64,000 nt of DNA, from positions 167,971 to 231,970 of the forward strand of contig JAIVJZ010000006.1 of the NCBI GenBank assembly GCA_020199775.1, read 5' to 3'. Both the position numbers and the translations under genes were made by a program. This stretch comes from Acidobacteriota bacterium. Its GTDB lineage: Bacteria; Acidobacteriota; Blastocatellia; Pyrinomonadales; Pyrinomonadaceae. A model generated the notes under the pieces. That model saw only the letters and a program-made list of their open reading frames with translations, did no database searches and was not told the DNA's origin. Shown here one piece after another: positions 55,141-62,408 of the stretch. Numbering within the stretch: position 1 is the first letter of the stretch; each line of letters begins with the position of its first letter.

Positions 55141-56077
55141 ACGACATCGGCACGGCGGGCGTCTCCAACTCTTTAACGGCATTTGCCGCCGCCGACTCGT
55201 GCGCCGTCGAATGTTCCTGATGAAAGACGACGGAGAGTTGCGCGCCGAACAGTAGGATCAGACTCGACACGTAGCTCCAGGTGAGCACGGCGACCACCGC
55301 GCCGACCGAGCCGTAAATCTGATCGTAATGAAAATAGTGCAGGCTCGACGCGAAGATGAACTTCGCCGCCTCCCACAAGAGCCCCGCGACGACCGCGCCG
55401 GGGATCGAGTCGCGCAACTCGACGCGCCCGCTCGGCATAAAGCGGTAGACGAGCGTGAAGAGCGTGACCGTCACGGCGATGCTGACGAGCGCGAAGACGA
55501 GTTGCCAGAAAGCGTTGCCGACGAGGGCGAGGATCGTCACGCGTTGCAGCACGCGTAGGGGAAGTCGTCCGGCCAACTCCTTGAGCGCGACGAGCATGTA
55601 GGTGATCATCACGGAGGCGATGAGCAGCACGCCGACGCCGCCCATCATGCCGAGGGTGAGTCCGCGCCCGTGCAGAAACGCGCGCGGGCGCGTGCCCCAC
55701 AGGCGGTTGATGGCGCGCTCCATCACGTTGAAGACCCACGAGCCAGCCCAGAGCGTGACGATGATGCAGGTGATGATGACGCTCGTGCCGACGTTCTCCA
55801 GCGAGCGGACGGTCGTGCGCAGGAAATCGCGCGAGCCGGGGTAGGCTTCGACGGCGCGCGACAGCATCTCCGTGCCCACGCCGAAGTAGTTGCTCAAGGC
55901 GAGCAGCACGAGCAGCATGGGGAAAAGCGTGAGCAGCCCGAAGTAGCTCATGGCGGCGGCGGGCGTGAACAGATCGTTTTCGTGGAATTGATGAAACGAG
56001 TGGCCGAAGATGTTCAGCCACGGCGCGGCATTGCGCACGCCGAAATGGTGGCGGGTGTATGAGCGAAGGCGTTTCAT
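55139..56077 (-). CDS. YihY/BrkB family membrane protein
   Basis: 312 aa, six predicted membrane helices. FTPAAAMSYFGLLTLFPMLL and VLLALSNYFGV at the start, WAGSWVFNVMERAINRLWGT in the middle, and IYGSVGAVVAVLTWSYVSSL with ILLFGAQLSVVFHQE near the end are family hallmarks. The older name 'ribonuclease BN' is incorrect for this family; its function is unsettled. It lies 18 nt after ruvB on the same strand. Confidence 0.9.
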   Translation of the reverse strand: MKRLRSYTRHHFGVRNAAPWLNIFGHSFHQFHENDLFTPAAAMSYFGLLTLFPMLLVLLALSNYFGVGTEMLSRAVEAYPGSRDFLRTTVRSLENVGTSVIITCIIVTLWAGSWVFNVMERAINRLWGTRPRAFLHGRGLTLGMMGGVGVLLIASVMITYMLVALKELAGRLPLRVLQRVTILALVGNAFWQLVFALVSIAVTVTLFTLVYRFMPSGRVELRDSIPGAVVAGLLWEAAKFIFASSLHYFHYDQIYGSVGAVVAVLTWSYVSSLILLFGAQLSVVFHQEHSTAHESAAANAVKELETPAVPMS

Positions 56078-56095
56078 AACGGGAACGCGAACGTG

Positions 56096-57130
56096 CTAGA
56101 CGCCGAACAGCCCCGGCGTCGCAGGCAGCCGGTTCAGCCCGAAGTGCTCGTAGGCGAGACGCGTCGCCATGCGCCCGCGCGGCGTGCGATTCAAAAAGCC
56201 GATCTGAATCAGGTAAGGCTCGATGATCTCCTCGATGGAATCTTTCTCCTCGTGGACGGAAGCGGAGATCGTGCCGAGCCCGACGGGGCCGCCGCCAAAC
56301 TTTTCGATGATCGTGAGCAGCAACTTGCGGTCAACTTCGTCCAGCCCGTAAGTGTCAACTTCCATGCGGTTGAGCGCGTCGCGGGCGACCTCCTGCGTGA
56401 TGCGCCCCTCGTAATCGACCTCCGCGAAGTCGCGCACGCGCCGGAGCAGGCGGTTGGCGATGCGCGGTGTGCCGCGCGCCCGCCGCGCGATCTCTTGCGC
56501 GCCGCCCTCGTCAATCTCCGTGCCGAGTATGTCCGCCGAGCGGCGCACGATCAGTTCCAACTCGTCGTGCTTGTAAAAGTCGAGGTGAAAGACGATGCCG
56601 AAGCGACCGCGCAAAGGTGCGGTGATGAGACCGGCGCGCGTCGTCGCACCGACGAGGGTGAACTTCGGCAAGTCCAGTTTGATGGAGCGCGCGGCCGTCC
56701 CCTGCCCGATCATGATGTCGAGTTGGTAATCCTCCATCGCCGGGTAGAGCACTTCTTCGATGGCCGGGTTGAGACGATGAATCTCGTCTATGAAAAGCAC
56801 GTCGCCTTCCTGCAAGTTGGTCAGGAGCGCGGCGAGGTCGCCAGCCCTTTCGATCACGGGGCCGGCGGTCGAACGCATCTCCGCGCCCATCTCGTTGGCG
56901 ACGATGTTGGCGAGCGTCGTCTTGCCGAGTCCCGGCGGCCCCGTCAGGAGGACGTGATCCAGAGCCTCGCGCCGCATCGTCGCCGCGCGGATGAAGATGC
57001 GCAGGTTGTCCGTCGCCTTGCGTTGCCCGATGTACTCCGCGAGCCGCGCCGGGCGCAGCGACAACTCAAACTGTTGTTCCTCATCCGTCGGCGGATTACG
57101 GACATCGAATGGTTCAAGTTCTTCGGACAT
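56096..57130 (-). CDS. ruvB: Holliday junction branch-migration ATPase RuvB
   Basis: 344 aa. [12 protein letters not shown], Walker [19 protein letters not shown] (Lys70), Walker [11 protein letters not shown], sensor [19 protein letters not shown], and the winged-helix C-terminus ([40 protein letters not shown]). Hexameric motor acting with RuvA, encoded upstream. A heptamer hairpin lies between the two genes. ruvC is not in the window. Confidence 0.97.
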   Translation of the reverse strand: MSEELEPFDVRNPPTDEEQQFELSLRPARLAEYIGQRKATDNLRIFIRAATMRREALDHVLLTGPPGLGKTTLANIVANEMGAEMRSTAGPVIERAGDLAALLTNLQEGDVLFIDEIHRLNPAIEEVLYPAMEDYQLDIMIGQGTAARSIKLDLPKFTLVGATTRAGLITAPLRGRFGIVFHLDFYKHDELELIVRRSADILGTEIDEGGAQEIARRARGTPRIANRLLRRVRDFAEVDYEGRITQEVARDALNRMEVDTYGLDEVDRKLLLTIIEKFGGGPVGLGTISASVHEEKDSIEEIIEPYLIQIGFLNRTPRGRMATRLAYEHFGLNRLPATPGLFGV

Positions 57131-57136
57131 AAGTTA

Positions 57137-57223
57137 AAGGATGAACGCGGAACGATGAATGCTGAACTAAAGACTAAAAGCAGTTGTCTTTCATTCCGCG
57201 TTCATCGTTCCGCGTTCATCGTT
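57137..57223. repeat. Heptamer-type intergenic inverted repeat, GAACGAT family (A7)
   Basis: GAACGCGGAACGATGAATGC on the left pairs with CATTCCGCGTTCATCGTTCCGC-type right arm (57191-57222), apex AACTAAAGACTAAAAGCAGTTGTCTTT. It fills the ruvA-ruvB gap within an operon. Confidence 0.9.
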
Positions 57224-57229
57224 TCTCCC

Positions 57230-57850
57230 TCATCCTTTCGAGAGCGACTTCAGGCTGCGGCGCAGGAGCAGTTCGACCGAGAGGTCGCCGCCTTCGTGCA
57301 TCGCCTGATTGACGGCTTTCTCGGCGGCGGCGCGCTGGTAGCCGAGGTTCGTGAGCGCGGAGAGCGTGTCTTCGCGCAAGGTGTCTTCGCTCGGCGCGCC
57401 GCCCGCCCCGCGCGCGGCGAGTTGTTCTTCGAGCGCGGGGTGCGAGAGCGTCGTCATCTTGTCGCGCAGTTCGATGACGAGGCGTTCGGCGGTCTTCTTG
57501 CCGAGGCCGGGGATGGAAGTCAGGCGCGCGAGATTGTTGGAGCGGATCGCGCTGACGATCTCGTCGGCGTTCATGCCGGAGAGCATGGCGATGGCCGACT
57601 TGGGGCCGATGCCGCTGACAGAGATGAGCATCTGGAAGAGTTCGCGCTCGCGCGCCGTTTTGAAGCCGAAGAGTTGGAGGGCTTCCTCGCGGACGTGCGT
57701 GTAGATGCGCAAAGCGATCTGCGCGCCCGGCTCCTCCATGTCGTAAAAAATCGAGACCGGGATGGTCACTTCGTAGCCGACGCCGCCCACGTCCAAAATC
57801 ACACTGGTGGCCTGTTTTGCGAGTAGAGTTCCTGATAGATGTGCGATCAT
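57230..57850 (-). CDS. ruvA: Holliday junction recognition protein RuvA
   Basis: 206 aa from ATG 57850, the canonical start MIAHLSGTLLAKQATSVILD. OB-fold domain followed by HhH motifs LISVSGIGPKSAIAMLSG and LTSIPGLGKKTAERLVIEL, and the C-terminal RuvB-binding domain (LSALTNLGYQRAAAEKAVNQ). Length is typical. It divergently faces the rex gene across a 243-bp region that contains repeat B4. Confidence 0.95.
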   Translation of the reverse strand: MIAHLSGTLLAKQATSVILDVGGVGYEVTIPVSIFYDMEEPGAQIALRIYTHVREEALQLFGFKTARERELFQMLISVSGIGPKSAIAMLSGMNADEIVSAIRSNNLARLTSIPGLGKKTAERLVIELRDKMTTLSHPALEEQLAARGAGGAPSEDTLREDTLSALTNLGYQRAAAEKAVNQAMHEGGDLSVELLLRRSLKSLSKG

Positions 57851-57947
57851 TCTTCGTTCGTATTTCTGCCGAGAGAAGAGATTTCGGGAGCGTCTCTGTG
57901 TGCCGGAAGATTGTAGTTGAAGCGGGAAGCCACGGCAACGAACGAAA

Positions 57948-58030
57948 AGCCGCGAGTCGTCAACCCTCAATCGTGAATAGAAAGGACGGGTTTTCTCTAT
58001 TCACGATTGACGGTTGACGATTCACGGCTT
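57948..58030. repeat. Heptamer-type intergenic inverted repeat, GTGAATC family (B4)
   Basis: AGCCGCGAGTCGTCAACCCT... on the left pairs with ...GACGGTTGACGATTCACGGCT on the right, inner GTGAATAGAAA / TCTATTCAC. Lies in the divergent ruvA-rex region just upstream of the presumed rex promoter. Confidence 0.88.
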
Positions 58031-58040
58031 TTCACCGTCT

Positions 58041-58069
58041 TTGGGCGCACGCCCCGGTCGCGTTATACT
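58041..58069 (+). promoter_or_regulatory. Possible promoter of the rex-microcompartment operon
   Basis: -10 TATACT (58064-58069) with a weak TTGGGC (58041-58046) at 17-nt spacing, 25 nt before the rex start. It begins just after hairpin B4. Confidence 0.4.
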
Positions 58070-58093
58070 GGCGTCGGAAGAAAAGGAAACAGC

Positions 58094-58801
58094 ATGAAGT
58101 CGGAGAAAATTTCTGAGTTGACGACGAACCGCCTGAGCGTCTACCTGCGCTGCCTGAACAAACTGGCGGCCGCCGGGATCAAGACCGTCTCGTCGCGCTC
58201 GCTCGCCGAACAGTTCAATCTCAACTCGGCGCAGATCAGGAAAGACCTCGCCTACTTCGGCGAGTTCGGCACGCGCGGCGTCGGCTACACGGTCAACGAC
58301 CTGCGCGCGCACATCACGAACATTCTGGGACTCGACACCGCGCACCGCGTCGGTATCGTCGGCGCGGGACATCTGGGAACCGCGCTCGCCAACTACAACG
58401 GTTTCACCGGGTCGAACTTCGCCGTCGTCGCGCTCTTCGACAACGACCGTGAGCGCATCGGCCAAACGGTCGGAGACGCGCAAATCAAGATTTACGACGT
58501 GCGCCACGTCGCCCGCGTGGTGCGCGCCGAAGGCATCGACGTGGCCGTCATCGCCGTGCCCGCGCGCGCCGCGCAGAGGGTTCTGAATCAGGTGATGTCG
58601 GCGGGCGTCAAGGCCGTCTTGAACTTCGCCCCCGCGCGCCTGCAAAAGCGTCCCGACGTGAAATTGAAGACCGTCGATTTGACGGTCTCGCTCGAAACGC
58701 TCTCGTACTTCCTCGCCCGCCCGCCCGCGACGAGCACCACGAACCCCCGCAGCATGTTGTCCTTCGAAGAGATCACCCACCGCGGAGAAAACGAGCTTTA
58801 A
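58094..58801 (+). CDS. rex: Redox-sensing transcriptional repressor Rex
   Basis: 235 aa from ATG 58094 (AAAGGAAA upstream). Winged-helix N-terminus (RLSVYLRCLNKLAAAGIKTV; FNLNSAQIRKDLAYFGEFGT) and Rossmann domain (VGIVGAGHLGTALANYNGF; VVALFDNDRERIGQ; VAVIAVPARAAQRVLNQVMS). Rex leaves DNA when NADH/NAD+ rises, derepressing fermentative and redox genes. It heads the microcompartment operon: the coiled-coil gene follows after 25 nt, then the aldolase. Control of this operon by Rex is inferred from position; no perfect TTGTGAA-N4-TTCACAA operator was seen. Confidence 0.95.
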   Translation: MKSEKISELTTNRLSVYLRCLNKLAAAGIKTVSSRSLAEQFNLNSAQIRKDLAYFGEFGTRGVGYTVNDLRAHITNILGLDTAHRVGIVGAGHLGTALANYNGFTGSNFAVVALFDNDRERIGQTVGDAQIKIYDVRHVARVVRAEGIDVAVIAVPARAAQRVLNQVMSAGVKAVLNFAPARLQKRPDVKLKTVDLTVSLETLSYFLARPPATSTTNPRSMLSFEEITHRGENEL

Positions 58802-58826
58802 AGCAACCGACCAATAAGGAGTCGCC

Positions 58827-59333
58827 GTGAGTGAAAATCTGACACAAAATTTGCCGAACTCATTCGAGGAACGCGTGCTCGCCGAATTTGCCGGGTTGAA
58901 CGTTCGCTTGACAACGTTTGAAAATCGCATGATCTCGCTTGAAGATCGGATGACCTCAATTGAAGGACGCATGGCTTCGCTCGAAGATCGAATGACCTCG
59001 ATAGAAGGTCGGATGACTTCGCTTGAAGATCGGATGACCTCAGTTGAAGATCGGATGACCTCAGTTGAAGGACGCATGGCTTCGCTCGAAGGACGTATGA
59101 CTTCGCTTGAAGATCGCACGCTCTCAATTGACTCGCGTTTGACTTCCCTCGAAGAAAAAGTTGACGCGCGGTTGCGCGAGACGCAGCCGATCTGGGAAGG
59201 CGTGCAGACGCGTCTAACGTCGATTGAGTCGGAGTTGAACAATCTGAACCGGCAAATCAGAACGTTGCTCGCCGACATATTTCAAATGCGCGTCCGGGTC
59301 GAAAAGTTGGAAGATAACCAGCAGGCTTTGTGA
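58827..59333 (+). CDS. Coiled-coil protein with eleven heptad repeats (SFEERV family)
   Basis: 168 aa. N-terminus SFEERVLAEFAGLNVRLTTF, then eleven successive heptads of form R-M-T/A-S-L/I/V-E-D/G, then a PIWE segment (LRETQPIWEGVQTRL) and a final coiled coil (MRVRVEKLEDNQQAL). Shares SFEERV and PIWE with 15532-15858. Its stop overlaps the start of the aldolase by 4 nt (GTGA), so it is translationally coupled to the microcompartment genes. Function unknown; a scaffold or tether for cargo or shell is possible (inference). Confidence 0.85.
   Translation: MSENLTQNLPNSFEERVLAEFAGLNVRLTTFENRMISLEDRMTSIEGRMASLEDRMTSIEGRMTSLEDRMTSVEDRMTSVEGRMASLEGRMTSLEDRTLSIDSRLTSLEEKVDARLRETQPIWEGVQTRLTSIESELNNLNRQIRTLLADIFQMRVRVEKLEDNQQAL
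58926..59156 (+). repeat. Tandem 21-bp repeat (11 units) coding for heptads
   Basis: Eleven 21-nt units (CGN ATG ACC TCN NTT GAA GAT and variants) with near-identity in the middle units. Copy number could vary between strains, altering coiled-coil length in whole heptads without a frameshift. Confidence 0.9.
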
Positions 59334-60175
59334 GTGACCATTTGATGGATGAAAAAACGGCGCGGCGCGAGATCGTGCGCGTCGGCCAGTTACTGTATGA
59401 GCGCAGTTACGTCGTCTCCTCGGACGGCAACGTGAGCGTCCGTCTGGACGACGGGCGCATCCTCGCGACGCCGACGCAGACCAACAAGGGACGCATGACC
59501 GAGGACTCGCTCGCGCTGACCGACATCGAGGGCAAGTCCCTCAACGACCGCAAGGCTTCGAGCGAACTCGCCATGCACCTGCTTATCTACCGCGAGCGGC
59601 CTGAGATCAAGGCGGTCTGCCACGCGCACCCGCCGCACGGCTCGGCCTTCGCCGTGGCGGGGCTGGCGATTGACCAGCCGATACTCTCGGAAGTGATTTT
59701 GACTCTGGGGTGCGTGCCGCTCGCCGCATACGGCACGCCCTCGACCGACGAGTTGACGAGCGCGATGCTCCCTTTAGTCCGGCACCACAACGCGCTGCTG
59801 ATGGCGAACCACGGCGCGGTCGCTTACGGCGAAGACGTGTGGCAGGCGTTCGACCGTCTGGAGACGCTGGAGCACACGGCCAAGATCGCTATCCTCGCGC
59901 GCGCGCTCGGCGGCGCGAGCAATCTGCCGCCCGACGCGATTGAGAAGTTGATCCACGTCCGCGAAAAAGCCGGCTACCTCGACGAGCGCGCGCGCTGCCA
60001 AGCGTGCGGCTACCTGCACGAGACGCAGATCACCTGCGCGACCGGCGAACGCCCGGACGCGCAGCCCGCGCACGCGACGCACGGCGCGACGGCAAACGGC
60101 AAGATAAGTTTGACGCGCGAAGAGTTGATCGAATTGTTGACGCAGGCAGCGCGGTCAGGCGCGGGCAGGGCTTGA
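59330..60175 (+). CDS. Class II aldolase with C-terminal encapsulation-like peptide
   Basis: 281 aa, GTG start overlapping the previous stop; ATG at 59345 is an alternative. The FucA/AraD-type zinc aldolase core carries Glu79 in ASSELAMHLLIY, His98/His100 in CHAHPPHGSAF and His161 in LMANHGAVAYGED. The core is extended by a Cys-containing segment (ARCQACGYLHETQITC), an Ala/Thr linker and a terminal amphipathic helix (ISLTREELIELLTQAARSG) typical of microcompartment-targeting tails. Such aldolases split fuculose- or rhamnulose-1-phosphate into DHAP and lactaldehyde; the substrate here is inferred. It is the only enzyme beside the shell genes. Confidence 0.9.
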   Translation: MSDHLMDEKTARREIVRVGQLLYERSYVVSSDGNVSVRLDDGRILATPTQTNKGRMTEDSLALTDIEGKSLNDRKASSELAMHLLIYRERPEIKAVCHAHPPHGSAFAVAGLAIDQPILSEVILTLGCVPLAAYGTPSTDELTSAMLPLVRHHNALLMANHGAVAYGEDVWQAFDRLETLEHTAKIAILARALGGASNLPPDAIEKLIHVREKAGYLDERARCQACGYLHETQITCATGERPDAQPAHATHGATANGKISLTREELIELLTQAARSGAGRA

Positions 60176-60185
60176 AACCTCGCGC

Positions 60186-60268
60186 CCCAAATTGCGGATT
60201 CGCGGTTGATGGGTTAAGACTGTTGGCGACGTTTTAAGAGTTCACGATTTTACGATTCACGTTTGACG
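60186..60268. repeat. Heptamer-like region, degenerate GTGAATC family (B5)
   Basis: Right side has GATTTTACGATTCACGTTTGA-type units (60246-60268); the left side (ATTGCGGATTCGCGGTTGAT) pairs poorly. A decayed copy in the aldolase-BMC-H gap. Confidence 0.45.
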
Positions 60269-60280
60269 AGGAGAGAGCAA

Positions 60281-60565
60281 ATGGCACAGGAAGCACTCGG
60301 AATGGTCGAGACGAAAGGTCTCGTGGCGATGATCGAAGCGGCGGACGCGATGGTGAAGGCCGCCAACGTGACGCTCGTCGGTTACGAAAAGATCGGCGCG
60401 GGGTTCGTGACGGCAATCGTGCGCGGCGACGTGGCGGCGGTGAAAGCCGCGACGGACGCGGGCGCGGCGGCCGCCCGCCGCGTCGGCGAACTCGTCAGCG
60501 TCCACGTCATCCCGCGCCCGCACGGCAGCGTGGACGACGCCTTGCCCATCGGCAACAACAATTAG
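60281..60565 (+). CDS. BMC-H hexameric microcompartment shell protein
   Basis: 94 aa from ATG 60281 (GAGGAG upstream). Canonical BMC fold: [40 protein letters not shown] (KIGAG pore loop), [20 protein letters not shown] and [15 protein letters not shown]. Six copies make a flat hexamer with a central pore for metabolites. It is the only hexamer gene here, so the facets are probably homogeneous unless other loci contribute. The stop codon (AATTAG) is the first base of repeat B6. Confidence 0.97.
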   Translation: MAQEALGMVETKGLVAMIEAADAMVKAANVTLVGYEKIGAGFVTAIVRGDVAAVKAATDAGAAAARRVGELVSVHVIPRPHGSVDDALPIGNNN

Positions 60566-60634
60566 TAAATCGTAAATCGGAAATAGAAGAAGACAGGTCT
60601 TATCTATTCACGATTGACGATTGACGATTCACGA
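60564..60634. repeat. Heptamer-type intergenic inverted repeat, GTGAATC family (B6)
   Basis: GTAAATCGTAAATCGGAAATAG on the left pairs imperfectly with CTATTCACGATTGACGATTG on the right. It fills the entire BMC-H to BMC-P1 gap, leaving 7 nt to the next ATG and no clear ribosome site. Confidence 0.9.
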
Positions 60635-60641
60635 CCTTTTT

Positions 60642-60914
60642 ATGATTATCGCGCGCATACTCGGCACGGTTGTCTCGACACAGAAGGATGAGCGGCTCAG
60701 GGGCAAGAAACTCTTGATCGTGCGCCCGCTGAACCTCGACGGCTCGGACACGAGCGGCTTCGTGATCGCCGTGGACACGGTGGGCGCGGGCTACCACGAG
60801 CGCGTGCTGGTCGTCGCCGGTTCGAGCGCGCGTCTCGCCGAAGGCATGAAGGACGCGCCCGTGGACGCCGCCATCGTCGGCGTGATCGATACGGTGGATT
60901 ATGTCAACGACTAA
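60642..60914 (+). CDS. BMC-P pentameric shell protein 1 (EutN/CcmL type)
   Basis: 90 aa. IIARILGTVVSTQKDERLRG opens the typical OB-like fold; GKKLLIVRPLNLDGSDTSGF and FVIAVDTVGAGYHERVLVV carry the conserved D-x-V-GAG loop; VDAAIVGVIDTVDYVND closes it. Five copies cap shell vertices. No Shine-Dalgarno site is seen; the hairpin B6 ends 7 nt upstream. Confidence 0.95.
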   Translation: MIIARILGTVVSTQKDERLRGKKLLIVRPLNLDGSDTSGFVIAVDTVGAGYHERVLVVAGSSARLAEGMKDAPVDAAIVGVIDTVDYVND

Positions 60915-61030
60915 GAGCCGTCAGCTGTCAGCCGTCAGCCGTCAGCTAAATGAAGAGGGAACGCAAACGTTCCGTGCTGTTGCTATGGATTCGGAAATGA
61001 TTTTGCTGATAGCTGAAGGCTGATGGCTTC
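60914..61030. repeat. Heptamer-type intergenic inverted repeat, CAGCCAT family (D4)
   Basis: GCCGTCAGCTGTCAGCCGTC at the left and GCTGATAGCTGAAGGCTGATG at the right, with an internal GGAACGCAAACGTTCC dyad (60957-60972). It starts at the BMC-P1 stop and ends just before the BMC-P2 start. Confidence 0.8.
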
Positions 61031-61032
61031 TT

Positions 61033-61314
61033 ATGCAACTTGCGCGCGTCATCGGGACGGTTGTGGCGACGGTGAAGAACGATTCGCTGGAGGGGCGCAA
61101 GCTCCTCGTCGTGCAATCGCTCAACGCGCGGCTTGAGCCGCAAGGCGCGCCGCTCGTCGCGCTCGACGCGATTGGCGCGGGCACGGGCGAATTGGTCATG
61201 TGGTGTCGGGGCAAGGAGGCGAGTTTCCCGTTCCGGCGCGAAGACACGCCGACCGATTGCACCATCATCGCCATCGTCGATTCGGACGCCCATGTCACCG
61301 GAGGGGGACGCTAG
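61033..61314 (+). CDS. BMC-P pentameric shell protein 2 (EutN/CcmL type)
   Basis: 93 aa. QLARVIGTVVATVKNDSLEG, LVVQSLNARLEPQGAPLVAL and LDAIGAGTGELVMWCRGKEA fit the family; the C-terminus is variant (CTIIAIVDSDAHVTGGGR). The first codon lies 2 nt after hairpin D4, again with no ribosome site in the gap. Cys in VMWCRG and in DCTI is unusual for a pentamer. Confidence 0.93.
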   Translation: MQLARVIGTVVATVKNDSLEGRKLLVVQSLNARLEPQGAPLVALDAIGAGTGELVMWCRGKEASFPFRREDTPTDCTIIAIVDSDAHVTGGGR

Positions 61315-61321
61315 GTAACAA

Positions 61322-61621
61322 ATGATTCTCGCACGCGTAATCGGCAACGTGGTGGCGACGCAGAAGAATGAGCGTTACGCGAATGCGCGCATAATGTTGT
61401 GCCAGCCCGTGAGCCTCGAAGGGGAAGAAATCGGCGCGACCCTGATCGCACTCGACTCGGTCGATTCCGGCGTCGGCGACACGGTGCTCGTCGTGCAGGA
61501 AGGTTGGGGCGCGTCCACCGCGGCGACGAGAGAGCCGGGCGCGGCCATCGATTCGGCCATCGTGGGCGTCGTGGATTACATAGATTTGTTGGCCGAAGAG
61601 AATAAAGGAGTGAGACGTTGA
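61322..61621 (+). CDS. BMC-P pentameric shell protein 3 (EutN/CcmL type)
   Basis: 99 aa. ILARVIGNVVATQKNERYAN, IALDSVDSGVGDTVLVVQEG (here SGVG replaces the usual GAG loop) and AIDSAIVGVVDYIDLLAEE. It follows BMC-P2 by 7 nt and overlaps the next start by 4 nt (TTGA). Three distinct pentamers in one locus suggest different vertices or interfaces. Confidence 0.94.
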   Translation: MILARVIGNVVATQKNERYANARIMLCQPVSLEGEEIGATLIALDSVDSGVGDTVLVVQEGWGASTAATREPGAAIDSAIVGVVDYIDLLAEENKGVRR

Positions 61622-62127
61622 GCGCGCCCGAAAATCAAGACCCGGTTCGCTCGCTGGCCGAGCGCATCGCCGGCCGCCTCGCGAAAGGAGACGCGCCCGG
61701 TAGCGCCGCGTCTCACTCGCGGCGCGACTCCGGCGCGAACGTCGGAGATGAACTGGCCGCGCTCCGCGCTTCGGTCTCCGAGATCGGGCAGCGACTCACG
61801 CAGATCGAATCCCACGTCACCGGCAAAGACGCGCCGCGCTCGCCATCCACGCGCCAAGGCGACGCGCGCCAACAGCAGCAGCAGCAGCAGCCGTCTCAAA
61901 TTCGTTCCACGCAACAAGAGCACACTTCTTCGCGGCCGGACGGCAATCCGGCGCACTGGCTGAGCGGCACTTATGTCCCGGCCGTGCATCCGAGCGAGGA
62001 GCGTTTCGGCATTGACGAAGCCGTGTCCGAGTTGGTCGAATTCTTTGAGCGCGAGAAGACGTGCAACGTCGAACCGGGCGGCAAGCCCTGCGACCATTGC
62101 GGCATGTGCAGTTCGCGCGGATTCTGA
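61618..62127 (+). CDS. Uncharacterised Cys-rich microcompartment-associated protein
   Basis: 169 aa, TTG start with GGAG 8 nt upstream, translationally coupled to BMC-P3. The N-terminal helix DPVRSLAERIAGRLAKGDAP resembles an encapsulation peptide. The middle is a coiled coil (ALRASVSEIGQRLTQIES) and a Gln tract (encoded by CAG/CAA codons). The C-terminal third has a conserved-looking block (FGIDEAVSELVEFFEREKTC) and the strong metal-binding motif PCDHCGMCSSRGF at the end. No known family was recognised. It is a candidate cargo, assembly or metal/redox factor. Confidence 0.8.
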   Translation: MSAPENQDPVRSLAERIAGRLAKGDAPGSAASHSRRDSGANVGDELAALRASVSEIGQRLTQIESHVTGKDAPRSPSTRQGDARQQQQQQQPSQIRSTQQEHTSSRPDGNPAHWLSGTYVPAVHPSEERFGIDEAVSELVEFFEREKTCNVEPGGKPCDHCGMCSSRGF

Positions 62128-62168
62128 CGTTATAGCGATTTGCAGATGAGTGTGACCGGTATCAAAAC

Positions 62169-62239
62169 TGTAGGGGCAGGGCTTGTCCCTGCCCGCCGCA
62201 CACCAAACCGAGCGGGCAGGGATTAGCCCTGCCCCTACA
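62169..62239. repeat. GC-rich palindromic repeat with nested hairpins
   Basis: TGTAGGGGCAGGGC at the left end pairs with GCCCTGCCCCTACA at the right. Inside, GGCAGGGCTTGTCCCTGCC and GGGCAGGGATTAGCCCTGCCC each form a smaller stem. It resembles widely dispersed 'GTAGGGGCAGGG' intergenic repeats and is distinct from the heptamer families. Confidence 0.85.
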
Positions 62240-62320
62240 CTCATTTCTTGGTAGTTCCATCCAATTGCAAACGGCTATAGGAGAACGCCGCCGGCGCGGC
62301 TCGTTCACGTTCGTCGTAAA

Positions 62321-62368
62321 AAAATCGGAGGCCGCTTTCAATGCGAAAGCGGCCTCCGATTTTGTTTG
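62321..62368. terminator. Bidirectional Rho-independent terminator
   Basis: Perfect 19-bp stem (62321-62339 with 62345-62363), 5-nt loop, A-run before and T-run after. It closes the microcompartment operon and the converging lemA transcript. Confidence 0.92.
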
Positions 62369-62408
62369 TGCGCTCCTGCCGGAGGTGCGTAAGAAGTGTG
62401 GCGTGCGC

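Noticed and set aside
57948..58090. Rex operator (TTGTGAA-N-TTCACAA) in the rex upstream region
   Set aside because: GTGAAT/ATTCAC half-sites occur but belong to hairpin arms with a long spacer; no consensus operator was seen.
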